Source of the DNA: Pseudomonas sp.
Lineage (GTDB): Bacteria > Pseudomonadota > Gammaproteobacteria > Pseudomonadales > Pseudomonadaceae
NCBI RefSeq assembly: GCF_017744435.1
Contig: NZ_JAGIBG010000001.1
Coordinates: 227,556-291,555 of the forward strand
Length of the DNA stretch: 64,000 nt
Direction of reading: 5' to 3'
The notes under the pieces were generated by a model that did no database searches, was not told the DNA's origin, and worked only from the letters and a program-made list of their open reading frames with translations. Positions within the stretch are counted from its first letter, which is position 1. Each line of letters begins with the position of its first letter. The translations under genes and the position numbers were made by a program. Shown here piece after piece: positions 52,354 through 61,255 of this stretch.

Positions 52354-53019
52354 ATGCTTTATATATTGCTGGGAACGCTGGTTGGCACTGGTGCGGTGGG
52401 GGGGTTCGCAGGCCACCTCCTGTATGGGGGCGGTTGGGGATGGGGTGCCGCCAAAAACATCTTACTCGGTATTTGCGCTGCTTTTATGGTGCCCCTCTTT
52501 TTAAATACCATATCCAGTACATTGATTCGGGACATCCTGAGCAGTGCCGACCTCGATGCGAGCAAGTACCTCATATTCATAGGCTTTTGCTTGATTGCGT
52601 CCATTTCAGCACAAAAGTTCATCCGCCTCATGAGCACTAACATTATTAAAGAACTTCAAGAAGTGAAAGAGAAGGCCGAGGATGCTCAATCGAAGGCTAA
52701 AACTGCCTTGGACGCCACCGAGAGTACAATAGAACCCGAAGTCGGACCACTCACTCCAGAGGATGAAAAAGCATTCAGCGACCTAGACGCTACCACACAG
52801 AACGTTCTGGTCCACCTTCTGGATGGTCCCTATACGATGAGATCTGCTACCGGGTTGGCACAAGAATTAAATTTGCAGGTTGAACTTGTCAATCGCGCCT
52901 TGCAAACCCTTCAGAGTAAAAGCTTTGTAAGACGTGGTGTTAACGCCAAGAATCAAAAACGGTGGTATTTGACGGGGTCGGGGAAAAAGGGAGCCACAGA
53001 GATAAAAAATAAGCAATAG
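52354..53019 (+). CDS. Three-helix membrane protein with coiled coil and C-terminal winged helix (YEATS-associated-helix-like)
   Basis: A 221-residue protein. Three transmembrane helices lie at about 2-22, 36-54 and 72-88; the second carries AAFMVPLFLNTISSTLIRDI and the third FIGFCLIASISAQKFIRLMS, the pattern I recall for proteins annotated as YEATS-associated helix-containing. A coiled coil (97-125, LQEVKEKAEDAQSKAKTA) leads to a winged helix-turn-helix (about 141-212) with SATGLAQELNLQVELVNRAL and RWYLTGSGKKGA. No YEATS domain is present. It could be a membrane-tethered transcription regulator or a sensor of membrane state. The gene is AT-richer than its neighbours, a sign of transfer. It lies 127 bp after protein C. 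Confidence 0.72.
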   Translation: MLYILLGTLVGTGAVGGFAGHLLYGGGWGWGAAKNILLGICAAFMVPLFLNTISSTLIRDILSSADLDASKYLIFIGFCLIASISAQKFIRLMSTNIIKELQEVKEKAEDAQSKAKTALDATESTIEPEVGPLTPEDEKAFSDLDATTQNVLVHLLDGPYTMRSATGLAQELNLQVELVNRALQTLQSKSFVRRGVNAKNQKRWYLTGSGKKGATEIKNKQ

Positions 53020-53192
53020 AAGCCCAGTCACCAAACACGTCGAAATTTTGACATTTAATCCACCACCCGCGGTCTACGCACTCCCTCGTCATGAAATGAA
53101 AATTCCCTGACGTGCGATGAGAAGTGGCCGCGACCACTGCTGCCTTAAAGTCGGTGCACAACAAAACCGTGCCCGTAATCACGAGAGCAGCC

Positions 53193-54986
53193 ATGAGCAC
53201 ATCCACCGAAGCGAGCGAGACCGCCCCCCTCACCCAACGTGCCCCTGCACCTGGCCGAAAGCGCCGCACACGCAAGCAGGCCGATCTACCGGGCGACACG
53301 CAACAGCAAGCGCTGATAGGCGCCGCTGCCAACCAGACCCCGGCGGCCAATCCGCTGGTCAGCGTCCGCCCGACCGACCTGGCCAACTGGGCCTGCTGCC
53401 TGCTCAAGGCCGTGGGCAAGTCGCCGCTCAAGGCCGGTGCTCATGCCGGTGGCTACCTGAAGTCGCTGCGCGGCATCGTCGGTGGCCGCTCCTGCATCGC
53501 GCCAGACCCGAAGGACAAGCGCTTCGCCGATCCCGCCTGGCAATCCAACGCCTTCCTGCGTGCACTGCTGCAGAGCTACCTGGCCGGCAAGGATGAGCTG
53601 ACCCGCTTCATCGACGCCAGCGACCTTGCCCCCCAGGAGAAAAGCCGCGCCCGCTTCATCGCCGCACTGCTGGCCGATGCCCTGGCACCGAGCAACTCCC
53701 CGCTGAGCAATCCGGCGGCGCTGCGCAAGCTGGTGGACACCGGCGGCATGAGCCTGGCCAGGGGCTTCGGCCAATTTGGCCATGACCTCCTGAACAACCG
53801 CGGCCTCCCGAGGCAGGTCGACAGCGCGCCATTCAAGGTTGGGGAAAACATCGCCACGGCCAAGGGCGAAGTGGTATTTCGCAACGAGATGTTCGAACTG
53901 CTGCAGTTCGCCCCCACCACCGAAAGGGTCTTTGCCCGGCCTCTGGTGATGTCGCCGCCGCAGATCAACAAGTACTACGCCATCGACCTGTCGCCGGAAA
54001 AAAGCCTGATCAAGTGGATTCAGGACAGCGGCGTCAGCCTGTTCGTCATCAGTTGGCGCAACCCGACCCGCGAGCATCGCGACTGGGGCCTGGCCGATTA
54101 CGCTCTGTGCCTGGACCAGGCAGTGGACGTGGCGCGCAGCATCACCCGCAGCCCGGATGTGAACATGTGGGGCTCCTGCTCGGGTGGCATCACCCTGGCG
54201 GCCTACCTGGGCTGGCTGGCGGCCCGGGGCGAAGGCCACAAGGTCGCCAATACCTGCTGGGCCGTGTGCGTGCTCGACATGCCGTCGGCGCTGGACGACA
54301 CCGACCTCGGGCTGTTCAACACGCCTTCGGCACTGCGTGCGGCCAAGGCCAGCTCCCGGCGCAAAGGCGTGCTGAGCGGCCAGGACATGGCCCGCATGTT
54401 CGCCTGGATGCGCCCGAACGACCTGATCTGGAGCTACTGGGTCAACAACTACCTGCTGGGCAACAAACCGCCGGCGTTCGATATCCTGGCCTGGAACAAC
54501 GACACCACGCAGCTACCGGCCCAGCTGCACGCTGACTACCTCGACCTGATCCAGCAAAACCCCTACGTCAACCCGGGTATCCTGGAAATTGCCGGCGAGT
54601 TGATCGACATGACCCAGGTGCAGGTCGGCGCCTATGTGGTTGGCGGCACCACCGACCACATCACCCCCTGGCAAGGTTGTTACGGCACCGCTCGACTGTT
54701 TGGCGAAGACACCACCTACGTGCTGTCCAATGCCGGCCACCTGCAGAGCCTGGTGAACCCGCCGGGCAACCCGAAGTCGTTCTACTACGCGGCACCCGCC
54801 ACTGCCGAAGCACCTGAAGACTGGCTGCAGAATGCCGGCGAGCGCCAGCAAGGCAGCTGGTGGCCGCATTGGCGCGAATGGATCGGACAGCGTTCGGGCG
54901 ACAGCCTGGTGGCACCGAAGCGGCTCGGCTCGCGCAAGCACCGGCCCTTGTGCCCCGCACCTGGCACCTATGTCATGACGCGTTGA
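53193..54986 (+). CDS. phaC: Class II poly(3-hydroxyalkanoate) synthase paralogue
   Basis: Polymerises 3-hydroxyacyl-CoA into medium-chain polyhydroxyalkanoate on granules. The 597-residue protein matches recalled P. putida PhaC1 from about residue 55 to the end: LSPEKSLIKWIQDSGV, ISWRNPTREHRDWGL, the catalytic Cys in the lipase-like box MWGSCSGGIT, the Asp in ILAWNNDTTQLPA and the His in LSNAGHLQSLVNPPGNPK. FAWMRPNDLIWSYWVNNYLLG is almost family-identical. The N-terminus has about 40 extra residues, basic and Ala/Pro-rich (APGRKRRTRKQA). It is not in a phaC1ZC2D cluster; neighbours are unrelated. ATG 53193 with GAGAGC upstream is chosen. Whether it is active or expressed is unknown. Confidence 0.92.
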   Translation: MSTSTEASETAPLTQRAPAPGRKRRTRKQADLPGDTQQQALIGAAANQTPAANPLVSVRPTDLANWACCLLKAVGKSPLKAGAHAGGYLKSLRGIVGGRSCIAPDPKDKRFADPAWQSNAFLRALLQSYLAGKDELTRFIDASDLAPQEKSRARFIAALLADALAPSNSPLSNPAALRKLVDTGGMSLARGFGQFGHDLLNNRGLPRQVDSAPFKVGENIATAKGEVVFRNEMFELLQFAPTTERVFARPLVMSPPQINKYYAIDLSPEKSLIKWIQDSGVSLFVISWRNPTREHRDWGLADYALCLDQAVDVARSITRSPDVNMWGSCSGGITLAAYLGWLAARGEGHKVANTCWAVCVLDMPSALDDTDLGLFNTPSALRAAKASSRRKGVLSGQDMARMFAWMRPNDLIWSYWVNNYLLGNKPPAFDILAWNNDTTQLPAQLHADYLDLIQQNPYVNPGILEIAGELIDMTQVQVGAYVVGGTTDHITPWQGCYGTARLFGEDTTYVLSNAGHLQSLVNPPGNPKSFYYAAPATAEAPEDWLQNAGERQQGSWWPHWREWIGQRSGDSLVAPKRLGSRKHRPLCPAPGTYVMTR

Positions 54987-55064
54987 GAGGGGTTTCTTCA
55001 TCTCCAGGCCACCGCACCGTTCCTATAATCCCCCCATCGCCAGCCCTAGCAGGAGCCCGCCAAC

Positions 55065-55835
55065 ATGCCTTCCGTTCATGACGCCGCCCAGACCGGATAC
55101 TCCCGCCAGGCCCAGACTTACACCCAGGGCCGGCCAAGCTACCCCGAGGCCCTGTCCAGCTGGCTGCAGCAGAGGCTGATGATCAACGGGCAGACCCGAG
55201 TGGTCGATCTTGGTGCCGGCACCGGCAAGTTCACGCGCTTGTTGCTGCCGCTGACGGACCGGCTGATGGCCGTCGAGCCGGTCGATGCGATGCGCCAGGA
55301 ATTCGCCAAGTGTGTGCCCGGCATCGAGGTGTTTGCCGGAACAGCCCAGGCAATACCCTTGCCCGCCGCCAGCGCCGACGTGGTGCTGTGCGCCCAGGCC
55401 TTCCACTGGTTCGCAGACGCCCAGGCACTGGCCGAGATCCATCGGGTGCTCACGCCCGGCGGGCGCCTGGGGCTGGTGTGGAACGTACGGGACGAATCGG
55501 TCGATTGGGTTGCGGCGATTACCCGGATCATCACCCCTTATGAGGGTGATACACCGCGCTTTCATACCGGTCAATGGCGCGCTGCGTTCGACGGCTCAGG
55601 TTTCTCGGCGCCTGAACTGACCTGCTTCGAGCACGTTCACCTCGGCAGCGCCGAAACGGTGATCATGGACCGTATTCTGTCCGTCAGTTTCATCGCCAGC
55701 CTGCCGCCTGCAGACAAGGCCGAGGTTACCCGGCAACTGCGCGAACTGATCCAGACGCACCCGGCGCTGCGGGGCCAGGAAACCATCGCGTTTCCCTACC
55801 AGACCCAGGCGTACCTCTGCCATCGACTGGGTTGA
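55065..55835 (+). CDS. Class I SAM-dependent methyltransferase
   Basis: Cytosolic methyltransferase of 256 residues. Motif I is VVDLGAGTGKFTRLLLPL with the acidic residue at the end of strand 2 in LMAVEPVDAM; motif II/III parts are ADVVLCAQAFHWFAD and RVLTPGGRLGLVWNV. The AQAFHWF segment places it with the UbiE/Tam-like methyltransferase-11 group. The substrate is unknown. The ATG has GCAGGAGCC upstream. It is separated from the PHA synthase by 78 bp and convergent with the SnoaL-like gene. Confidence 0.9.
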   Translation: MPSVHDAAQTGYSRQAQTYTQGRPSYPEALSSWLQQRLMINGQTRVVDLGAGTGKFTRLLLPLTDRLMAVEPVDAMRQEFAKCVPGIEVFAGTAQAIPLPAASADVVLCAQAFHWFADAQALAEIHRVLTPGGRLGLVWNVRDESVDWVAAITRIITPYEGDTPRFHTGQWRAAFDGSGFSAPELTCFEHVHLGSAETVIMDRILSVSFIASLPPADKAEVTRQLRELIQTHPALRGQETIAFPYQTQAYLCHRLG

Positions 55836-55850
55836 GGCTCAAGCGGCAAA

Positions 55851-56228
55851 TCACGCCGCCCAGGTTTCATGGAGATGGCGCCATAGAACGCGATCTCCCT
55901 GAAGGCTGAACAGTGCCGTCGAGAGCCGTGTCTTTGCGTCCTGGCCGGGCAGAAGATGTGTCTCTTGATAGCGGATCACGGCACCATCCGGCCATTGCGC
56001 CAAGGCTTCCAACCCGGTGAGCTCGATGGTCAACCCTGGCTGGCTACCTGCACGCTTGGCGAACAGGGTTGCGACATCCTGCAGGCACACCTGAACGCCA
56101 GTAGGCGTGATCATGGAGAAGTCCGGCGTGAAGCGCTCGATCATGGCCTCAACCTGGCCCTCCCCTCTGGCGAAGAGCGCTTCGATCAGTACGTGCAGGT
56201 CGATGACTTCTTGTAGGTAAGGATTCAT
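55851..56228 (-). CDS. SnoaL/DUF4440-like (NTF2-fold) protein
   Basis: A 125-residue protein of the NTF2 fold. The pattern is helix-rich N-terminus (VIDLHVLIEALFARGEGQVE), then MIERFTPDFSMITPTG, which is typical of DUF4440/SnoaL-like proteins, VCLQDVATLFAKRAG, and a curved sheet ending VLWRHLHETWAA. Members are small isomerases, hydrolases or ligand-binding proteins of varied function; nothing here identifies the ligand. It starts at ATG 56228 and is convergent with the methyltransferase gene. Confidence 0.75.
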   Translation of the reverse strand: MNPYLQEVIDLHVLIEALFARGEGQVEAMIERFTPDFSMITPTGVQVCLQDVATLFAKRAGSQPGLTIELTGLEALAQWPDGAVIRYQETHLLPGQDAKTRLSTALFSLQGDRVLWRHLHETWAA

Positions 56229-56365
56229 GGCGTTTCAGTCCTCGTTCGGTAGCCGATTATGACTGATTACCTGGAACGGTGGAGGAACCGGGAGCATTGC
56301 AAATACGCCTGAAGGTGCCATAGGCTGCGTCTTCATGAGTCGATGCTGCTGACACGGGGGAAACG

Positions 56366-56860
56366 ATGACCGAACTACAAGGATGTGCAGGATTTTCCGG
56401 GCTGGAGTGCCGACCTGTCGGGCCCTCTGACGCAGAAATGATCTGCTCGCATCGCGAGCAAATGTTTCTTGAGGCGGGAGGGAATCCTGAAGAACTGCGC
56501 GTAATGACTGAGCACTTTCGCCCGTGGCTGGAGGAGCGGCTTGGTGACGGTCGGTATTACGGTTTCAAACTCCTGGATGGCGACCAGCCGGTTGCCGCCA
56601 TTGGCCTGATGAGCATTGACTGGCCTCCCCATCCCTCGCACCCAACCCTGGACAAGCGCGGGTACGTGTTGAACGTGTACGTCCAGCCGGCTTACCGCCG
56701 CCGAGGCCTGGCATCGGCCTTGATGCACGCGGCTGACGCCGAGTTCGGTCGCCGAGGCATCACGTTCGCTGTCCTGCACGCCACCGAGACGGGCAAACCG
56801 GTCTATGCGCAAAGCGGTTGGGCTGGAACGGCGGAAATGGCCAAATCCATTGCTCTATAA
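56366..56860 (+). CDS. GNAT-family N-acetyltransferase
   Basis: Acetyltransferase of 164 residues, GNAT fold. The acetyl-CoA-binding motif A is LNVYVQPAYRRRGLASALMH, the expected (Q/R)xxGx(G/A) loop in the form RRRGLA; motif B is GITFAVLHATETGKPVYAQSGW. The N-terminal substrate half has REQMFLEAGGNPEEL. The substrate is unknown. The ATG is preceded by GGGGGAAACG. It is monocistronic. Confidence 0.9.
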   Translation: MTELQGCAGFSGLECRPVGPSDAEMICSHREQMFLEAGGNPEELRVMTEHFRPWLEERLGDGRYYGFKLLDGDQPVAAIGLMSIDWPPHPSHPTLDKRGYVLNVYVQPAYRRRGLASALMHAADAEFGRRGITFAVLHATETGKPVYAQSGWAGTAEMAKSIAL

Positions 56861-56996
56861 CACCCTCATCATGGTGATCATCACACACCGTCCGCGTCGC
56901 GCCGCTGAGCAATGCCGAGGAACTGAACATCCGCACAATCCAGATAGCCAACACCCTGCTGCCATACGATAGCCCGCAGCCAACGATGACTCGATG

Positions 56997-57929
56997 TCAT
57001 TCAGTCAGTTGAACGATTAACGAGACATCCGCGACTCCACTCGCCGCCAGGCCCTTGGCTTTCTGGTACTCCTTGAGTCGGGCGACACTGGTCTGGCCGA
57101 ACAGGCCATCGGCCTTGATGTCCGCACCACGGGCGCAGAGGCCGAGCTGCACGAGGCGTACGTCCAAGCCTCGCGCCATAGGCGTCTGCAATGCCAGCGC
57201 ACGGCTGCCGGGTTGTGGGCCGTCGTAGCAACCGGGGGGCATTGCATTGAGGGTGGCGGTGGAAATTTCCAGGCCACGCACTACCAACGGCAGATCCAAC
57301 CCCCAGTGCCCTTGGGTGATCAGCTGGCGCAAGGCCTGCGTCCGATAGACGGTGGCGTGCAGGACCTCATTGTCGTGATTGGCGAGCCAATCCTCGCGCG
57401 CATCGACATAGGCCGCGATCCACGCGTGTTCGCCTACTGCTACCGGGTTTCCCTTGGCATGCAGGACGCGGTCACGAATGAGGCCCCAGGAGCCATGCAC
57501 CGTGCTGTCGTAGATCACCGCCAGGCCAAGAGGCGTAGTGATGCCAATGTCCTCAGCAGATTTTTCCGCAGGTTGCCAATATTTATCGTCGAAGAAATTA
57601 TCCTGGGTATCGCGCATGACTGGGTCGTCGGCGGTGGCGCGCAGGATATTGTGCAGGAGCCCTGTATGATCGAGTTCGGTATCACACGCTTTCAGCGGAA
57701 TCAGATAATCCTGGAGTTGTTGACTGAAGCGTGCACCGGGATTCTGGCAATAGCGCTCAACCAATATGTACAGGTTGCCCGTAGATAGCGTGGTTTGCGA
57801 TCGGCCGAATGTCAGGTGGCCAGAGTCACCCTTTATGACGGTGACATTGCCATAATCACCGAGGACACTCCCTGTCTCAAAAATGTTGACAATGGCTTGG
57901 GCGGCTCGTTTCTGTAGTGCGGTTAGCAT
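56997..57929 (-). CDS. GH46 chitosanase-like protein with C-terminal peptidoglycan-binding domain
   Basis: A 310-residue protein. The N-terminal part resembles GH46 chitosanases: IFETGSVLGDYGNVTVIKG and DSGHLTFGRSQTTL keep the layout of the family with a possible acid Glu18 and base Asp35, 17 residues apart against 18 in the Streptomyces enzyme by memory. The C-terminal 65 residues are a PG_binding_1 repeat (VRLVQLGLCARGADIKADGL, FGQTSVARLKEYQKAKGL). No signal peptide is visible, so it stays inside or leaves by an unconventional route such as lysis or a contact-dependent system. The combination suggests a cell-wall or chitosan hydrolase. ATG 57929 follows a weak site. An adjacent immunity-like gene was not recognised. 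Confidence 0.72.
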   Translation of the reverse strand: MLTALQKRAAQAIVNIFETGSVLGDYGNVTVIKGDSGHLTFGRSQTTLSTGNLYILVERYCQNPGARFSQQLQDYLIPLKACDTELDHTGLLHNILRATADDPVMRDTQDNFFDDKYWQPAEKSAEDIGITTPLGLAVIYDSTVHGSWGLIRDRVLHAKGNPVAVGEHAWIAAYVDAREDWLANHDNEVLHATVYRTQALRQLITQGHWGLDLPLVVRGLEISTATLNAMPPGCYDGPQPGSRALALQTPMARGLDVRLVQLGLCARGADIKADGLFGQTSVARLKEYQKAKGLAASGVADVSLIVQLTE

Positions 57930-58530
57930 GGCTGTCTACTCCACGTCTGGCGAGCTTCGCGCGCGAGAAGTCCAACGCTGCACTTCACCAAAAAATGTGC
58001 CAAAGGCCACGTGGGAATAATGTCTGGAGGGAACAGCGCGCAGGACTGCCAACCTTTGCGGTGAAATTCCGAACTCAACAGCCTCCCCACATTTCTGTGA
58101 CGAGGAGCAACATCCCGCTCTTGTTCGGAGAGCTACACCTGCTCATCGACGCTGATCTGTCAGATTAGCCGACCGATATATGCACGTCCATCCCCAGGTG
58201 CGATAAGACAGCGGATTGGATTTATAATATTTTGAAGAGGACACGACTGCAATTATTTCAACTGGATATTAATGGAGCATTCTGGCTTATGCAGGGCACC
58301 CCACGGCTGTCGTTGCCTCATGTTCCCAACTGAGCGATCAGCGCCGGAATGGCTGCCTGGGTCAGGCATCGCCTATAGTGCAGGTAACGCGTCGCGATCT
58401 AACAGGTACTCGCATGACGACCAAGGCAGTCATTCCGGTCCTGCCTCATTCTTTATGTAAGTCCCTGCTCTGGTTTTCACATCTGGCCTTGAGCATAAGC
58501 CTACCAAACTTCAATCGTCAGGAGGCGGCA
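57930..58530. other. 601-bp stretch without a supportable gene
   Basis: No convincing gene. An 83-codon open frame on the plus strand (57917-58168) overlaps the start of the GH46-like gene and has no ribosome binding site. Between 58200 and 58275 the sequence becomes AT-rich (around TTTATAATATTTTGAAG), a possible promoter zone. The segment 58378-58530 is open in frame with the secreted-protein gene but is better read as its leader. Confidence 0.45.
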
Positions 58531-59301
58531 ATGCGAACATCAGCAGTGCTAATGCTACTGTGGATTCCACTAGCCGTCGCGGAGCCTGAGACACCGCAGG
58601 TACCCGTTCAACCCCCTGTAAAACCTGCTGATCGACATGCCAATCTTATTGCTGCCACCAACAGCATTTATCAAGTGCTGTATAGTTCGCCAACTCCTGA
58701 GCTAAAAAATCTGACGGACGTTATCGACGTTGGCTGCACAGCCATCAGCAAACTACTCGCAGACTCACTATTTCACGCCGAGTATAAGTTTGTCATAGGC
58801 ACCGCCTTGCTTTCGATACCTCGCCGAGCCCAGACCCAATCAAGCTCGGCACTTTTCAAATCAGACTTCATCAAAACCGAAGAAAAGTGGCTTCTTGAGT
58901 CAGGACTGCAAACCCTGACCACTGAAAAAATCCTCAAATCAATGCTTCCCCTGAAAGAATATTTCTATCTCGACCCCACCAACTTTGACTTTAATGACTA
59001 CACATCCAAACTAAAGTCCGAGCTCTGCAGCGGCGCCGAAAAGATAAAGGCAATCAAGAGCGCGTCAACACGACGAGCGACTGTTGCGGAATGGGGAGCC
59101 AAACTCGGCGGTGTATCTGTCGTAGCGATTGATGTTTCGTCTGCCCTCTACTATCCAGAAGCTTCCACCTATGAAATATCCTCTGATGCCGTTACAGGCT
59201 CGCAACGGCATGTCGCGCACGGTTCAATTGTCATGGGAATCATCATCAGCAACTGGGGCGAGAAAGCGCCGCCCTCGCCTGCCCACACGGGCACTCATTG
59301 A
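58531..59301 (+). CDS. Predicted secreted protein, unknown function
   Basis: A 256-residue protein with a Sec signal peptide (MRTSAVLMLLWIPLAVA, cleavage before Glu18 or nearby). ATG 58531 is fixed by an ideal CAGGAGGCGGCA site. The mature part is mainly helical: a Pro-rich start (TPQVPVQPPVKPAD), NLIAATNSIYQVLYSSPTPE, a cysteine-containing DVGCTAISKLLADSL and a second Cys in KSELCSGAEKI that could form a disulfide. The C-terminal VSVVAIDVSSALYYPEAS is moderately hydrophobic. I recognise no family. AT-rich codons (TTT, AAA, ATA) set it apart from the core genes, which suggests acquisition. It is convergent with the PhoD-like gene. Confidence 0.65.
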   Translation: MRTSAVLMLLWIPLAVAEPETPQVPVQPPVKPADRHANLIAATNSIYQVLYSSPTPELKNLTDVIDVGCTAISKLLADSLFHAEYKFVIGTALLSIPRRAQTQSSSALFKSDFIKTEEKWLLESGLQTLTTEKILKSMLPLKEYFYLDPTNFDFNDYTSKLKSELCSGAEKIKAIKSASTRRATVAEWGAKLGGVSVVAIDVSSALYYPEASTYEISSDAVTGSQRHVAHGSIVMGIIISNWGEKAPPSPAHTGTH

Positions 59302-59394
59302 TGAAACGTGCAAACTTCCCTATTCGACCATCTTCAAATTTCGTAGCCGTCGATGAGCCTGCTTGCCGCTGCCCGCCAGCAGGCTTTACCTCAT

Positions 59395-60969
59395 TCAAGG
59401 TGACTGATCATTTCTCGGGTCAATAACCTGCGTAACGAGGTGGTCATAGCCTTCGACGTGCCAGTTTGCCCACAGCCGATACTTCCCGGCTTCACTATCA
59501 GGCTCGATTGCCAACCAATTCCTCGCCGGGATCAAATAACGACCACGGGATCCGATAGGTAACATCGATCCTGTCAGCCGGTAATCGATTTTTTCTTCGC
59601 TTGCGCCAAGTGCTTCCAAAAAGTAAACCGCCAGTGCCGGCGGCGATGGATGGACTATTCCCGTAGAAATAAGCTGGTAGATCATCCCGGCCCCATCTGT
59701 GCGGTGCGCCGCAAGCCGCGACTCAATCACACAGGCCCCCGCGACATGAACATCGCCCGAAACCAAAGTCACTTTACAGCCGTCAGGAGCACTGGCGTAG
59801 TCGAGAAGTCGCATGATCAACCGCAAACGCTCGTCTCTGTGCGGACGACTACGCCAGTGATCACGTAAATCATCCTCCAGCTCCTGCTGGCCGGGAATCA
59901 GATCAAGTGCCTTCTCAGCAGCCTGCAGGTCCAGGTATCCGACGGGGATGCTGCTCATCACCAACATATGCTTGTGCTGCTTCACGCCTGCCAGCCAGTT
60001 ATAGATAGCATCCCAACTCTTTTGCGAAACAATCTGTGTATTTTTGACCGTGGGTGTGGTCAGGTCCGGATGGCGCTCACTTCGAAGATCGGGAACCATA
60101 ATCGCCAGCCCCCCCAGATTGGAGAAGCCCAAGTGAAAACCATCAGCGACACCAGGAATCGCGCACGGATGCTGTTCAACAGATGGCGCCAGATGGGGGG
60201 AGTTCTGGCTCAGTTGCTGTTGGAAAATTCTGAAGTATCGTTTCGCCGTAGCGAACAGCCCTTGGAAAACAGGGCTGGCGTGTAGATTTTCCGGGTAGGA
60301 ACCCCACCCATCAATGATATCGTGGTCATCCCACATCATGATCGTCGGAATCGATGCGAACATGAGCTTTGGTTCAGGTTGCTTCCAACGATCGAGGTAG
60401 AGCCAGCTATAGAACTCGTCAAGTTCTGCTTCGATTGCCTGGGTATAAACTTGATCAGCACGTTCTTTAAATGACAGGCGGAACCACTCTTTCATCAAGG
60501 GCGCTCTACCGCGCATCTCGTCGCTGTAGACCTGGTCTCCCCCCATCAGTAGCACGTGGTAAGGATTGACCTTGTGCGCGGAGGCCATGTCATCCCAGCG
60601 CTCATTGTTCTTGTCGACCTTCTCCATCAATTTTGGGTCGGAAAAACCATTGCAGGACGCATAAGCCATGCGCGGGGGCTGCCCCTCGGGCGGCACAACG
60701 AAGATAGCGCGTGCCCCACCAAAGGTAATCTCCACGGTTATTTCTTTGCCAAGCTTTTGCTTGATTTCGAATTCGGCGCGCCACACCCGATAACGGGGAG
60801 CAAGCAGTGGGATGTCGGCAATTGCTGTCACAGAACCGGCTTTGGCCCCAGACACTACAGTTGCAACCGGATCTGCATCCGCCTTGTCCAGGACAATGAG
60901 CGCAGAGACGTTATAGACAGCGTTGGATATACCGCGAAACTGCAAAACAGGCCCCAATAATGTTTGCAT
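59395..60969 (-). CDS. PhoD-like metallophosphatase
   Basis: Phosphodiesterase/phosphatase of 524 residues with a PhoD-like metallophosphoesterase core. Metal motifs are RMAYASCNGFSDP, VLLMGGDQVYSDEMRGRA in part, IMMWDDHDIIDGWGSYPEN in part and TLVSGDVHVAGACVIESRLA in part. About 90 N-terminal residues form a beta-domain as in PhoD-N relatives. There is no Tat or Sec signal peptide, unlike classical PhoD, so it should be cytosolic. The ATG 60969 has GAGGG upstream. It lies between a secreted unknown and a membrane protein/hydrolase pair. Its substrate is not predictable. Confidence 0.85.
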   Translation of the reverse strand: MQTLLGPVLQFRGISNAVYNVSALIVLDKADADPVATVVSGAKAGSVTAIADIPLLAPRYRVWRAEFEIKQKLGKEITVEITFGGARAIFVVPPEGQPPRMAYASCNGFSDPKLMEKVDKNNERWDDMASAHKVNPYHVLLMGGDQVYSDEMRGRAPLMKEWFRLSFKERADQVYTQAIEAELDEFYSWLYLDRWKQPEPKLMFASIPTIMMWDDHDIIDGWGSYPENLHASPVFQGLFATAKRYFRIFQQQLSQNSPHLAPSVEQHPCAIPGVADGFHLGFSNLGGLAIMVPDLRSERHPDLTTPTVKNTQIVSQKSWDAIYNWLAGVKQHKHMLVMSSIPVGYLDLQAAEKALDLIPGQQELEDDLRDHWRSRPHRDERLRLIMRLLDYASAPDGCKVTLVSGDVHVAGACVIESRLAAHRTDGAGMIYQLISTGIVHPSPPALAVYFLEALGASEEKIDYRLTGSMLPIGSRGRYLIPARNWLAIEPDSEAGKYRLWANWHVEGYDHLVTQVIDPRNDQSP

Positions 60970-61255
60970 ACGCCACCCTCTTATAACGTAAGCTAAAACA
61001 CTTCGCCCTCGTACTGCCCCTCATTGCGCTGCCTGATGCACATCGGCCGCAGCGTAATGTAAGCAAGCTGATACTAGACGATTACGCGGTTTCCGCTAGT
61101 TTGAGGCGGCGATGCGCGATCATGGCGTACGGCTTGAACAGGCCTACGTGCACCTGTTGATGGATTTTCCATCTCCATCTATGCTCCAGCTTGGTAAGCT
61201 TGGATACCGCCGTTCCAAGTCTGAGCCCCCACCTCGCACGCGAATGGAGCTTACC

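Noticed and set aside
57917..58168. 83-codon frame at the start of the GH46-like gene
   Set aside because: No ribosome binding site, overlaps the start of a better gene on the other strand and has no family pattern.
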